DNA from: an uncultured Gammaproteobacteria bacterium
Lineage (GTDB): Bacteria > Pseudomonadota > Gammaproteobacteria > Nitrosococcales > Methylophagaceae
Reading direction: 5' to 3'
Assembly (NCBI GenBank): GCA_905479075.1
Contig: CAJQLA010000002.1
Coordinates: 119,876-183,875, forward strand
DNA length: 64,000 nucleotides
Below the pieces are notes generated by a model. The model did not search any database. It saw only the letters and a program-made list of their open reading frames with translations, and was not told the origin of the DNA. Within the stretch, counting starts at the first letter, position 1. Every line of letters begins with the position of its first letter. A program made the position numbers and the translations under genes. Shown piece after piece: positions 47,499 to 57,280 of the stretch.

Positions 47499-50400
47499 AT
47501 GCTTAAAGTGGTCTACAGTAATGATATGTTGCAGTTGGCAAGCTTGCTGGCCGATCAACAGCGATCAGTACCATTGCCGCCTTTGGAAGCAGAGACCATT
47601 ATTGTTCAGAGTAATGAGCTGTCGCGTTGGTTATCACTGTATTTAGCGACACATCATGGCATTGCTAGCCATATAGACTTTCCTTATCCCTCTGCCTATA
47701 TCTGGGCATTATTTCGACGTGTGTTACCTGATATTCCTAAAGAATCAGCGTTTAGTAAAGATGCGATGACATGGCGAATTTTTGAGTTATTGCCTGAGTG
47801 TAGTCAGCAAGCAGGTTTTGAAGCGGTTGCTGGGTATTTAGGATCGGGTGATGAAGCGGTAAAACGTTATGGATTGGCACATCGTATTGCTGATAGTTTT
47901 GACCAATACCTAATGTATCGGCCCGATTGGGTGCAGGCTTGGGAGAAAGACGGGACAAATTTGCCACATTGGCAGGCTAAGTTATGGCATCGTTTAACAG
48001 CTGATGTGACTCAACCTGCCATGCATCGCGCCAACTTGCTTGAGCGTTTGAAACATTATTTACAAACTTGTACTGAAAGACCAGTTGGTTTGCCAACACG
48101 ACTCGCTATTTTTGGTGTGTCAGCCTTGCCGCCTGTGTATTTGTCTTTGTATGAATTAATGGCGAAATACTGTGATATTACTTTGTATTTCTTATCACCA
48201 AGCCAAGAGTATTGGGGTGATTTGTTAGATCATAAGGCACAGTCTAAGCAAGCCCTGAGTTTGGGGCAGCTTAATGCTGACGCTGAGAACGGACATCCTT
48301 TATTAGCGAGTCTTGGGAAGCAGGGTCAAGATTTCTTTGAGCAGTTACAACAATGTGAACATGAGGCTGATTCGTTTTTTAGCTTACCTGAAAGTAGCAG
48401 CATATTAGCTCAGTTACAGCGTGATATTTATCAATTACATAATCCTGACACGCAACAGATTAAGCGTGCCATTGATGGTGATGATGACTCTATTCTCTGT
48501 CATGCCTGTCATAGTCCGCTTCGTGAGATTGAAGTTCTGCATGACCAATTATTAGCCTTGTTTGAACGTCATCCTGAGTTATCACCGACTGATGTTGTGG
48601 TGATGACACCTGATGTGGATATCTATGCTGGGGCGATTGATGCTGTTTTTGGCACTGCCGATGCTAGCCAGTTTATTCCTTATGGCATTTCTGGTGCTAG
48701 CGGACAGCAGCAAAGTCCCGTTTTATCTGCGTTTAACCAATTATTATCATTACCAGAATCACGGTTTTATGTTGATGAAATTGTCGCGTTATTAGATTGT
48801 GAAGCCATTCGAAATCGCTTTGCTTTGACCTTCGAAGATGTCGCTAAAATTAGGCAATGGTGTCAGGAAATACACATACGGTGGGGCTTGTCAGCACAAG
48901 ATAAAGCGGCTTTGGGTTTGCCTGCAATAGAAGCGAATAGCTGGCGGGCAGGGCTCGACCGTTTGTTATTGGGCTATGCCTTACCATTAACCTCAGACGA
49001 GGGTGAGTGGCAGTTGTTTGATGGTCAGTTAGGCTTTGATGGTATGACTGGCGAACAGGCTACGACGATGGCACAACTATGCGCTTTTGTAGATTGCTTA
49101 GACCGATTTAGAAAAAAATTAAAAAGAAAGTACAAGGCAGCAGATTGGCAGCAGCAATTGTTGGCTGTGTTAGGGGCTTTCTTTAAACCGAGTCATGACA
49201 ATGCTCAGGATCAAGCTGATATTGTCAAAATTACTCAGACTATTGATAGCTTTGTCGAAACAACACAATTAGCGGGCTTTGAGCAAAACTTATCGATTGA
49301 TTTGCTCAAAGAATGGTTAAAAGGCCATTTAGATAGTGCAGAGGCAATGCCTCGTTTTATGGGACATGGCGTGACTTTCTGCGGCATGGTGCCGATGCGT
49401 AGCATTCCCTTTGAAGTGGTCTGTTTGATCGGCATGAATGATGAGAGCTTTCCACGTCGCCAGCCTAAACAAGGTTTTGACTTATTATCGACTGATTTTA
49501 GAAAAGGTGATCGCTCACGACGAGATGATGATCGTTATCTGTTTTTAGAAGCCTTACTGTCAGCTCGCCAACATCTTTATATGAGTTATGTGGGGGCGAG
49601 TATTGTTGATAATGTGGCGATTCCACCTTCTGTATTGGTGAGTGATGTACGGGATGTATTAAACCAAAGTTTTGAAACCGCTGAGGGCGAGGATGTTTGG
49701 TCACAAATATTAACAAGCCATCCTTTACAAGCGTTTAGTCGACGTTATTTTGATCACTCGTCAGCGGCGTTATTTAGTTATCAACATGCACAGTGTCCAC
49801 CTGAGCAGAAACAGGCTGAGTCAGTAGATTGGTTTAGTGACAAATTGCCTGAGCCAGATGCGGCTGAGCGACAAGTTAGCTTAATTCAATTAACGCAATT
49901 TTATCGTCATCCAGCGCGTTATTGGATTCAACAACGTCTTGGTTTGAGCTTAGATTCAGACGAGGCGCAACTTGACCCAAGAGAGCCATTTTCTTTAGGT
50001 GGTTTGGAAGCGTGGCAACTACGTCAGCAATTATTATCACAACGTTTGCAAGGCAAGGTGTTAGCTGACAGTTTGCCATTGATTCAAGCAACAGGCATTT
50101 TGCCTCAGGGTTTAATGGGTGAGCAGGCCTTTTATGATCAGGCAAGTACAGTCAACACTTTTGCCGACACATTAGAAGCGATCTATCCCGAGACTTTTAT
50201 TGAAGCACTGCCTTTTGAATTAAGCTTGGGCGAATTCACGTTGATGGGTCAGTTGGAAGGCTGTAGTGAACAAGGCCTATTTGAATATCGTTTAGCAAAA
50301 GCCAAAGGCGGTGATTTATTGGCTGTGTGGTGTCGTCATTTGGTGTTGAATTGTCTTAAACCTGAGGGCGTGGTTTGTGAAAGTCGCTGGATCACAGAGG

Positions 50401-50729
50401 ACAGTGATATTCACCTGATGCCGATTGATAATGCTGAATCTTTATTAACGGAATTATTGAATTATTACTGGCAAGGTTTGCAACAAGCGCTGCCTCTGTT
50501 TGCGAATACTAGTTTTGCCTATGCAAAAGCTGCATTAAACGGTGGTCGTGCTAATCCAGATAATGCGATGTGGAATACTTGGCAGGGTAATCAGCGTGTA
50601 ACAGGGGAAATGGATGATCTTTATTATCAACAACTTTATCAAACACCACCGCTTGATGATGCGTTTAAAACCTTAGCATTAGAAATATACCAACCGATTT
50701 ATGATCATCTTGCGAGTGAGAAATTATGA
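47499..50729 (+). CDS. recC: Exodeoxyribonuclease V subunit gamma (RecC)
   Basis: A 1076-residue subunit that recognises Chi and splits the DNA ends in the RecBCD complex. I use the ATG at 47499 (MLKVVYSNDML), which matches the family start; the TTG 12 codons earlier is less likely. The sequence has the RecC pattern, with the N-terminal inactive-helicase domains and C-terminal inactive-nuclease-like domain. It overlaps recB by an ATGA. The three genes are consecutive with no ptrA between them, unlike the enteric operon. Confidence 0.95.
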   Translation: MLKVVYSNDMLQLASLLADQQRSVPLPPLEAETIIVQSNELSRWLSLYLATHHGIASHIDFPYPSAYIWALFRRVLPDIPKESAFSKDAMTWRIFELLPECSQQAGFEAVAGYLGSGDEAVKRYGLAHRIADSFDQYLMYRPDWVQAWEKDGTNLPHWQAKLWHRLTADVTQPAMHRANLLERLKHYLQTCTERPVGLPTRLAIFGVSALPPVYLSLYELMAKYCDITLYFLSPSQEYWGDLLDHKAQSKQALSLGQLNADAENGHPLLASLGKQGQDFFEQLQQCEHEADSFFSLPESSSILAQLQRDIYQLHNPDTQQIKRAIDGDDDSILCHACHSPLREIEVLHDQLLALFERHPELSPTDVVVMTPDVDIYAGAIDAVFGTADASQFIPYGISGASGQQQSPVLSAFNQLLSLPESRFYVDEIVALLDCEAIRNRFALTFEDVAKIRQWCQEIHIRWGLSAQDKAALGLPAIEANSWRAGLDRLLLGYALPLTSDEGEWQLFDGQLGFDGMTGEQATTMAQLCAFVDCLDRFRKKLKRKYKAADWQQQLLAVLGAFFKPSHDNAQDQADIVKITQTIDSFVETTQLAGFEQNLSIDLLKEWLKGHLDSAEAMPRFMGHGVTFCGMVPMRSIPFEVVCLIGMNDESFPRRQPKQGFDLLSTDFRKGDRSRRDDDRYLFLEALLSARQHLYMSYVGASIVDNVAIPPSVLVSDVRDVLNQSFETAEGEDVWSQILTSHPLQAFSRRYFDHSSAALFSYQHAQCPPEQKQAESVDWFSDKLPEPDAAERQVSLIQLTQFYRHPARYWIQQRLGLSLDSDEAQLDPREPFSLGGLEAWQLRQQLLSQRLQGKVLADSLPLIQATGILPQGLMGEQAFYDQASTVNTFADTLEAIYPETFIEALPFELSLGEFTLMGQLEGCSEQGLFEYRLAKAKGGDLLAVWCRHLVLNCLKPEGVVCESRWITEDSDIHLMPIDNAESLLTELLNYYWQGLQQALPLFANTSFAYAKAALNGGRANPDNAMWNTWQGNQRVTGEMDDLYYQQLYQTPPLDDAFKTLALEIYQPIYDHLASEKL

Positions 50730-53700
50730 GTCGCTTTGATGCTAAAACAGTCACGCTGGCGGATCTTAATTTAATTGAAGCCAGTGCAGGGACAGGCAAA
50801 ACCTATACTTTGGCTGAATTGTATCTGCGCTTATTGCTAGAAAATCACTTAACCGTCGATCAAATCTTGGTGGTGACCTACACCCGAGCAGCGACAGAAG
50901 AATTACGCGACCGTTTACGTCAAAAGCTGGTGCTTGCACGAGATGGTTTTATAGCGTCAGGCGAACATGATAGCGAGCATTGTCAAAGACTGAATTTAGC
51001 CATACAGAGTTTTGATGAAGCCGCTATTTTTACTATTCATGGTTTTTGTCAGCGTGTATTGGGTGATTTTGCTTTTGAAAGCGGTTTGTATTTTGACCTT
51101 GAATTAATTGGTGATGATCAGGTCTTTTTACAAGAAGTGGTGGATGATTTTTGGCGACAACATATCACTACGGCTGATCAGAAATTAGTGCGTTATTTAC
51201 TGGATAAAAAGCAAAGTCCGGAGCGTTTATTACAATCAATTCGTAGTTTATTAGGTCAACCTTACTTGCATGTTTTACCCATTCCAGAACAGGATGTTGA
51301 GCAAGTTTATCAACAAGCGGAACAGCAGTTTGATCAAGTCAAAAGGGCTTGGCAAAAAGAGCAAGAAGCAGTGGTTGCTACTTTGCAAAACAAAGCCTTA
51401 TTAAATGGTAATAAATACCGAACAGCCAGTGTTGAAAAATGGTTATTACTGTTGGCTGAGACATTGCTGCAAGAAAATGTGCCGACAAGTTTATTCGATG
51501 GATTTGAACGGTTTACGCCAGCAAAACTGATGGATGCTTTGAAAAAAGATCAGTCTTTGCCTGAACTTGAATTTTGGCTTGCTTGTGAAAAATTGATAGA
51601 AGCGTTGGAAGCCGTAAGATCAGCTCAAGATTTACAATATCAACGTTTACGGTTGGATTTATTAAGTGAATTGCAAGCGACCATGCCTGAGCGTAAGCGA
51701 CAGTCACAAGTGCAATCTTATGACGATTTATTGTTGAATCTGCAAAGGGCTTTATTTGGCGATTGTGGCGATGATCTGGTGACACGATTACGAGAGCGTT
51801 ACCCTGCAGCTTTGATTGATGAGTTTCAAGATACCGATCCTGTGCAATACGCCAGTTTTAGCCGAATTTATACAGATAGTGGTTTGCCGGTGTTTTTGGT
51901 AGGTGATCCCAAACAAGCGATTTATAGCTTTCGTGGTGCTGATATTTTCACCTATTTATCAGCTAAAGATCAGGCTCAAAATGAATATAGCTTAGAGACG
52001 AACTGGCGTTCACATCCTAAATTGGTTGCCGCCGTTAATCAGTTGTTTATGAGAAAAGACACGCCTTTCATTTATCAAAACATTCCGTTTCATATTGTTG
52101 AAGCTGAAAGACAAAATAAAGCGGTTTTATCGATCAATGGGCAAATGCCAAGTGCATTGCAATTGTTGTGGGCAGGGTGTGAAAAGCCCATGTCTAAGAA
52201 AGACATGACGGCGATAGCAGCCAGTGTGACAGCTGATGAAATAGCGGATCTATTAAATTCATCCGATGTAGGGCAGGCGACATTGCTTGATGACCAAAAC
52301 AGAGCGAATGCTGTTTCTGGTGGCGATATTGCTGTTTTAGTCAGGAATCATCGTCAAGCCTTTGCCATTCAACAATGCTTACAAATCCGCGGTATTAATA
52401 GTGTGCAACAAGGACGGGACAATGTGTTTGCTTCTCTCGAAGCATTGATGTTGCAACGTGTATTGTTGGCCATGGCTGAGCCACAAAATCAGCAACGTAT
52501 CACCGCAGCATTGGCGACTGATTTATGGGCTTTTACAGCTCTTGAGTTGTATGAGTTACAACACGATGAAGTGCAGTGGTCACAGCAGCTAGATTTATTT
52601 TATGAACTACATCAGCTTTGGCAGAAGCATGGTTTTATCAGAGCTTTTCGACAGTTATTAAAAACCATTTCTGGCCAACATCATTTATTGAGTTTGCCTG
52701 ATGGCGAACGTAAATTAACTAATTTATTGCATCTAGCCGAGCTTATCCAAGCGTTTAGTACGCAACAAAATAGTGCGATAGAAGCAGTTTTACAATGGTT
52801 TTCTGGTCGTATTCAATCTATTGACCCTAATGATGAGACAGGCCAACTTCGACTAGAAAGCGATGAACAGCTAGTTAAAATCATCACCATTCATAAAAGT
52901 AAGGGCTTGGAATATCCCATCGTGTTTTGTCCTTTTTTATGGGATAGCAATTTACGTGCGGCTAAAGATGAGGTGATTCGTTTTCATGAGCCTGATGATG
53001 ATTATCGATCGCATGTGGCTTTTGCTGAGCCAGCATTGACTGTCGCTGCTGAGACAGTGAGCATAGAAGAGAGAGCTGAAGATTGTCGTTTACTCTATGT
53101 GGCATTGACCCGAGCACGCGAACAGTGTGTTATCTGTTGGGGTCATGTAAAAGGTGTCGAACAATCTGCTTTGTTTAGTTTGTTACATCCCGATATCAGT
53201 GAGTTGAATAATAAAGATCAGTTAGCCGACTTAATGAAGTTGGTGAGTGCTAATGCCAATATCATGGCACTGTCTAATATGGATATTGAACAACAAGTGA
53301 TATATCAAGCACAGCAAACGTCTGGGAGTTCACTCATTGCACGACAATTTGAGGGTGCCATTCATGCGCCTTGGCGAATTGGCAGCTTTAGTGCATTAAC
53401 CAGTGGACATGATGCAGAGTTGCCTGATTATGACGCTCAGTCGAGTCAACAGGCACTTGCCTCACTTGAACAATCATCGGTCAACGATCGTTTTAGTTTC
53501 CCTCGCGGTGCACAAGCAGGTACCTGTTTGCATGCGATTTTTGAGTACTGGGATTTTGCCAGTGACGATAGACAAGCGATGCAAGCCTTAGTCAATCGGA
53601 CTTTATTGCAATATGGTTTTGAAGAACGCTGGACGCCCGTTGTTTGTCAGTGGTTAAGCGAGGTTTTAGACACTGCTTTGGTTCATTCCGGCTTATCGTT

Positions 53701-54220
53701 ATCGGAATTAACTCAGCCAAAACGCTTAGATGAATTATCTTTTTATTTTCCAGTGGCTAGCTTAACAGTTGAGTCTATCCAACAGGCTTTACTGCCATTA
53801 TTAGATGAATCATCACCACTGGCTAGGGTCATTTCGCAGTTACGATTTTCAGATCTTACTGGCTTTATGAAAGGCTTTATTGATTTAGTTTTTGAGCATC
53901 AAGGCCAATTCTATATTGTTGATTACAAATCTAATTGGTTGGGTATTGGCGAGCAGGCATATCAAATAGATGCCTTAGAACAAGCGATGATCAGCCATGA
54001 TTATCCTTTGCAGTATTTGATTTATAGTTTGGCTTTACATCGTTATTTGCGTTTAAGGCTGCCTGATTATGACCCAGAAAAACATTTGGGCGGTGCTTAC
54101 TACTTATTCATTAGAGGTATGCGACCTGATTGGCAGCAGGCGGGTGTATTTTATGACAAACCAAGTGTTGCCTTATTAGATGCACTAGATAATTGTCTGC
54201 AAGGACATACAGATGGCTGA
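50726..54220 (+). CDS. recB: Exodeoxyribonuclease V subunit beta (RecB)
   Basis: A 1164-residue UvrD-type 3'-5' helicase joined to the nuclease domain of RecBCD. The P-loop is near the N-terminus (EASAGTGKTYTL). The nuclease site is complete, with D1053 (GFIDLVFE), D1066 and K1068 (DYKSN) in the spacing of E. coli D1067, D1080 and K1082. The start overlaps recC and the end overlaps recD by eight bases, so the three subunits are coupled in translation. The enzyme repairs double-strand breaks and degrades foreign linear DNA. Confidence 0.97.
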   Translation: MSRFDAKTVTLADLNLIEASAGTGKTYTLAELYLRLLLENHLTVDQILVVTYTRAATEELRDRLRQKLVLARDGFIASGEHDSEHCQRLNLAIQSFDEAAIFTIHGFCQRVLGDFAFESGLYFDLELIGDDQVFLQEVVDDFWRQHITTADQKLVRYLLDKKQSPERLLQSIRSLLGQPYLHVLPIPEQDVEQVYQQAEQQFDQVKRAWQKEQEAVVATLQNKALLNGNKYRTASVEKWLLLLAETLLQENVPTSLFDGFERFTPAKLMDALKKDQSLPELEFWLACEKLIEALEAVRSAQDLQYQRLRLDLLSELQATMPERKRQSQVQSYDDLLLNLQRALFGDCGDDLVTRLRERYPAALIDEFQDTDPVQYASFSRIYTDSGLPVFLVGDPKQAIYSFRGADIFTYLSAKDQAQNEYSLETNWRSHPKLVAAVNQLFMRKDTPFIYQNIPFHIVEAERQNKAVLSINGQMPSALQLLWAGCEKPMSKKDMTAIAASVTADEIADLLNSSDVGQATLLDDQNRANAVSGGDIAVLVRNHRQAFAIQQCLQIRGINSVQQGRDNVFASLEALMLQRVLLAMAEPQNQQRITAALATDLWAFTALELYELQHDEVQWSQQLDLFYELHQLWQKHGFIRAFRQLLKTISGQHHLLSLPDGERKLTNLLHLAELIQAFSTQQNSAIEAVLQWFSGRIQSIDPNDETGQLRLESDEQLVKIITIHKSKGLEYPIVFCPFLWDSNLRAAKDEVIRFHEPDDDYRSHVAFAEPALTVAAETVSIEERAEDCRLLYVALTRAREQCVICWGHVKGVEQSALFSLLHPDISELNNKDQLADLMKLVSANANIMALSNMDIEQQVIYQAQQTSGSSLIARQFEGAIHAPWRIGSFSALTSGHDAELPDYDAQSSQQALASLEQSSVNDRFSFPRGAQAGTCLHAIFEYWDFASDDRQAMQALVNRTLLQYGFEERWTPVVCQWLSEVLDTALVHSGLSLSELTQPKRLDELSFYFPVASLTVESIQQALLPLLDESSPLARVISQLRFSDLTGFMKGFIDLVFEHQGQFYIVDYKSNWLGIGEQAYQIDALEQAMISHDYPLQYLIYSLALHRYLRLRLPDYDPEKHLGGAYYLFIRGMRPDWQQAGVFYDKPSVALLDALDNCLQGHTDG

Positions 54221-55970
54221 GTTGATGAAAAAGCAATCTGTTCTAATGCAACTAAGGCAAGCCGCTTTTGGCGAGTTAGCCTGTCAGTTTGCTCAGTTCA
54301 TACAGCGAAAGGATAATACTGATGATGATTTAATTGTGTATTCAGCAGCTTTATTAAGCGAGGCTGTATCACATGGTCATGTTTGCTTGAACTTAGCTCA
54401 AGTAGGGCAACAAGATTCAATATTAGATGAATTGTTGCCAGAAAGTGTCGATGAATGGGTCAGTCGTTTAAGGCAAAGTGATTTAGTCGGACAGCCTGAT
54501 GATTTTACGCCGCTAGTACTGACTGATTTGGGCTTGTTATACCTTTATCGTTATTGGCAAGATGAGAAGCTAGTAGCACTATCCATTAAACAGCGTTTGC
54601 AGGCTATGGCGATTATTGATGAGCCGCGTTTAAAACAAGACTTTTCTCAATGGCAGAGTACAAACCAGAGCTTCGATTGGCAAAAAGTGGCGGTATTGAT
54701 GGCCCTGACACGCCAATTTTGTGTTATTTCAGGTGGGCCTGGTACGGGTAAAACAACCATTGTCTTGAAGTTGTTAGCGTTATTTTTTAACCAATCTCAT
54801 GACCTACGTATTGCCTTAGCTGCACCTACTGGGAAAGCGGCCGCCAGATTACAACAAGCTGTATCAGCGATTGAACAACAGACAATCGAAGCTAAGACGA
54901 TACACCGCTTATTGGGCATTACATCGAATAGGCCAGAAGGAAGATATAGTGCGGATAGGCCATTGCCTATTGATGTATTGATTATTGATGAAGCTTCGAT
55001 GATTGATATTACTTTGATGGCCAAACTCATTAAGGCTTTGTCAAAGTCAACACGATTGATTTTATTGGGCGATAGTCAGCAATTAGCATCGGTAGAATCA
55101 GGGGCGATTTTAGCCAGTTTATGTGGGGATAAACCTAGCTTTTCTGACACGTTTAACCAGCAAGTGACAACGTTCACTGGCTTGGAATTAGTGAACGACT
55201 TTGAGTCATCTTCATTAATTGATAGTGTTGTACAACTACAGCATAGCTATCGATTTGATGAGCAAAGTCAGGTTGGACTGCTAGCCAACGCAGTTAAACA
55301 TGGCGATGACGATAGTGTTATTCGCTACTTAGTTTCTCATTCGGATGCAGCATGGCAGCAGCAAGTCGATCAAGCCATGATAATTCAACAAGTTATGACG
55401 CTATATCAAGCATTTTTTGAGGCTATAAAAGCAAACCAAACAGCTGAAAAATGTTTGGAATTGTTTGAACAAAGCCGGGTACTATGCGCTTTAAAACAAG
55501 GCCCTGAATCGGTTGAAACAGTCAATTATCTGATAGAACGTGCTTTGGCAAAACAAGCATGGCGAACACACCAAGGCTTCTATCATGGACGGCCTATTAT
55601 GGTCACCCAGAATGATTATCGCCAAGGTTTATTTAATGGTGATACAGGGCTCATACTTTATGATGACAAAGGCCGTTTAGCAGCTTGTTTTGAGGATGGA
55701 GAGGGTTTACGTTGGTTGGCATTGAACCGCTTGCCTGCACACGAAACAGCGTATGCGATGACGGTGCATAAGAGCCAAGGTTCTGAATTTGATAAGGTGT
55801 GTATTTTATTACCAGAACAGCCCAGCGCATTATTAAGTCATGAATTATTATATACAGCAATTACAAGGGCTAAAGAACGAGTGGTATTATTGGCTACTGA
55901 GAATATCATCAGGCAGACTGTAATCAGTCAGCATCAACGAGAGATGGGTTTTTCGTCATATTTTGAATAA
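54213..55970 (+). CDS. recD: Exodeoxyribonuclease V subunit alpha (RecD)
   Basis: A 585-residue SF1B 5'-3' helicase, the fast motor of RecBCD. The P-loop is GGPGTGKT (residues 174-181, K180). The DEAS Walker B motif (IIDEASMID) and the C-terminal UvrD-like motif (AMTVHKSQGSEFD) follow. The length is close to that of E. coli RecD. The start overlaps the end of recB, and sixA follows after 14 bases. Confidence 0.96.
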   Translation: MAELMKKQSVLMQLRQAAFGELACQFAQFIQRKDNTDDDLIVYSAALLSEAVSHGHVCLNLAQVGQQDSILDELLPESVDEWVSRLRQSDLVGQPDDFTPLVLTDLGLLYLYRYWQDEKLVALSIKQRLQAMAIIDEPRLKQDFSQWQSTNQSFDWQKVAVLMALTRQFCVISGGPGTGKTTIVLKLLALFFNQSHDLRIALAAPTGKAAARLQQAVSAIEQQTIEAKTIHRLLGITSNRPEGRYSADRPLPIDVLIIDEASMIDITLMAKLIKALSKSTRLILLGDSQQLASVESGAILASLCGDKPSFSDTFNQQVTTFTGLELVNDFESSSLIDSVVQLQHSYRFDEQSQVGLLANAVKHGDDDSVIRYLVSHSDAAWQQQVDQAMIIQQVMTLYQAFFEAIKANQTAEKCLELFEQSRVLCALKQGPESVETVNYLIERALAKQAWRTHQGFYHGRPIMVTQNDYRQGLFNGDTGLILYDDKGRLAACFEDGEGLRWLALNRLPAHETAYAMTVHKSQGSEFDKVCILLPEQPSALLSHELLYTAITRAKERVVLLATENIIRQTVISQHQREMGFSSYFE

Positions 55971-55984
55971 ATTGAGAGTCGACA

Positions 55985-56434
55985 ATGGCACTATATTTTG
56001 TACAACATGGTGTTGCTTTATCTAAACAACAGAACCCTGATCGACCATTATCGAATGAGGGTGGGTTGGACGTGCTTTCTGTAGCGAAACGATTGCAGCA
56101 GCTGTCTGTGATGCCCAGTGCTATTTGTCATAGTGGTAAAACACGGGCACAACAAACCGCAGAAATCTTTGCAGATCGCTTAGGCATCTCTGATGTGAAC
56201 GCACGCACAGGTATGGGCCCCAATGATGAAGTGCAAAGTTTTGCTAAGGCTTTAAAAAATGATGGAACGATGTTTGTTGGTCATTTGCCTCAGCTTGGTA
56301 AATTGGTATCTTATTTAGTTGTCGGTGACGAAAACTCAGATATTGTGAAATTTACTAATGCTGCGGTGGTCTGTATTGAACAAGATGAATCTGGTTTTTA
56401 TATTGATTGGCTGCTAAAGCCATCAATGTGTTAA
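55985..56434 (+). CDS. sixA: Phosphohistidine phosphatase SixA
   Basis: A 149-residue histidine-phosphatase superfamily protein. The phosphate-binding start is FVQHGVALS, with the nucleophile H8, where the canonical RHG reads QHG, as is common in SixA. A second histidine in VGHLPQLGKL provides the other side of the site. Members remove phosphate from phosphohistidine, for example in phosphotransferase-system proteins and histidine kinases. It lies 14 bases after recD and 41 bases before the superoxide-reductase-like gene, so it could share their transcript. Confidence 0.9.
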   Translation: MALYFVQHGVALSKQQNPDRPLSNEGGLDVLSVAKRLQQLSVMPSAICHSGKTRAQQTAEIFADRLGISDVNARTGMGPNDEVQSFAKALKNDGTMFVGHLPQLGKLVSYLVVGDENSDIVKFTNAAVVCIEQDESGFYIDWLLKPSMC

Positions 56435-56475
56435 TTTGGATATACACAATCACAACCGTTATTGAGGAGATAAAA

Positions 56476-56928
56476 ATGGATCGCAGGAAATTTATTGAGT
56501 CAGCGGCGCTGGGTGTTTCAGCAGGTGTCATTCTGCCAACAACAGCATTTGCGAGTAAAGAAATCTGTGACACACCAATTATAGGTGCTGGAGGCCTGTT
56601 TTATACTGAAGATGCGCCGGGTAGATGGAAAGAAAAAGTAGCTGGCCATTTACCTAATGCCGAATTAGTTTCTGATAGTAGTGATCTTAAAGTGAAAGTA
56701 GTCACCAGTCACCCAATGGATGGTTATAATCATTATATTGTTAAGCACATGTTGTTAAATCAAGATCTTGAATTTATAGCAGAACACATGTTTGATCCAA
56801 GCAAAGATGCAGTACCCGTATCCGAATTTTCATTAGGCCAATATACGGGTCGTTTATATGTGGTCAGTATGTGTAATAAGCACGATGTCTGGTTAAATCA
56901 TATTGATGTTTATGTTTATGAGTGCTAG
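56476..56928 (+). CDS. Exported superoxide-reductase-like (desulfoferrodoxin/neelaredoxin-domain) protein
   Basis: A 150-residue protein with a twin-arginine signal (MDRRKFIESAALGVSAG) followed by the non-haem iron domain of superoxide reductases. Its candidate ligands are H58 (AGHLPN), H79 (SHPM), H86 or H91 (NHYIVKH), C133 and H136 (MCNKH), the pattern of the His4-Cys site. The start at ATG 56476 is fixed by the strong site GAGGAGA 5 bases upstream. Superoxide reductases convert superoxide to peroxide without making oxygen. A periplasmic form, which would meet external superoxide, is unusual for the family. The N-terminal desulforedoxin-type second iron site is absent. Confidence 0.75.
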   Translation: MDRRKFIESAALGVSAGVILPTTAFASKEICDTPIIGAGGLFYTEDAPGRWKEKVAGHLPNAELVSDSSDLKVKVVTSHPMDGYNHYIVKHMLLNQDLEFIAEHMFDPSKDAVPVSEFSLGQYTGRLYVVSMCNKHDVWLNHIDVYVYEC

Positions 56929-56984
56929 TCATTATTCATTAAGTTTGCCCAAGATGAATATAAATTGAGAGTATAACGCTAAAC

Positions 56985-57014
56985 AAAAAAACGCCTGGTC
57001 AAAAGACCAAGCGT
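56985..57014 (-). terminator. Minus-strand rho-independent terminator without a known gene
   Basis: Read on the minus strand, the stem ACGCTTGGTC / GACCAGGCGT with loop TTTT is followed by a run of T (A run at 56985-56990 on the plus strand). The one non-Watson-Crick position is a G-U wobble in minus-strand RNA but an A-C mismatch in plus-strand RNA, which supports minus-strand use. No minus-strand gene is annotated upstream of it. Confidence 0.7.
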
Positions 57015-57220
57015 ATAGAGGCAGGTTTAATCTATCTTTGAGAGGTACTATCGAAGATGTATCGATTAGGGGTTTATATCGTTACAGTACCTATTACAGT
57101 TTTACTATATCTATTTCTGCTGCCAATAACATCAAAAAAAGTGATGAATCTATAAGTTTTGTGAACTTGGTCACAAGGGTTAATTGAGTTTAGTTTGTTT
57201 ACTTGCCTATAGGGTTTTAT

Positions 57221-57249
57221 TGACCATGCGAGGTTCGCTCTATACGATT
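57221..57249 (+). promoter_or_regulatory. Candidate sigma-70 promoter of the SUMF1-domain gene
   Basis: TTGACC (57221-57226) and TACGAT (57244-57249) are separated by 17 bases, a near-consensus arrangement. Transcription would start about 25 bases before the ATG at 57281. Confidence 0.4.
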
Positions 57250-57280
57250 ACTATGAGTTCGGTGTTTTTTTTGGATAGTG

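Larger units (their letters stand above)
56929..57280. other. Intergenic region with a minus-strand terminator and a plus-strand promoter
   Basis: About 350 AT-rich bases between two plus-strand genes. It contains a strong minus-strand terminator (56985-57014) that ends no known gene, and a sigma-70-like promoter for the SUMF1-domain gene (57221-57249). I see no protein-coding frame that looks real. Confidence 0.5.
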
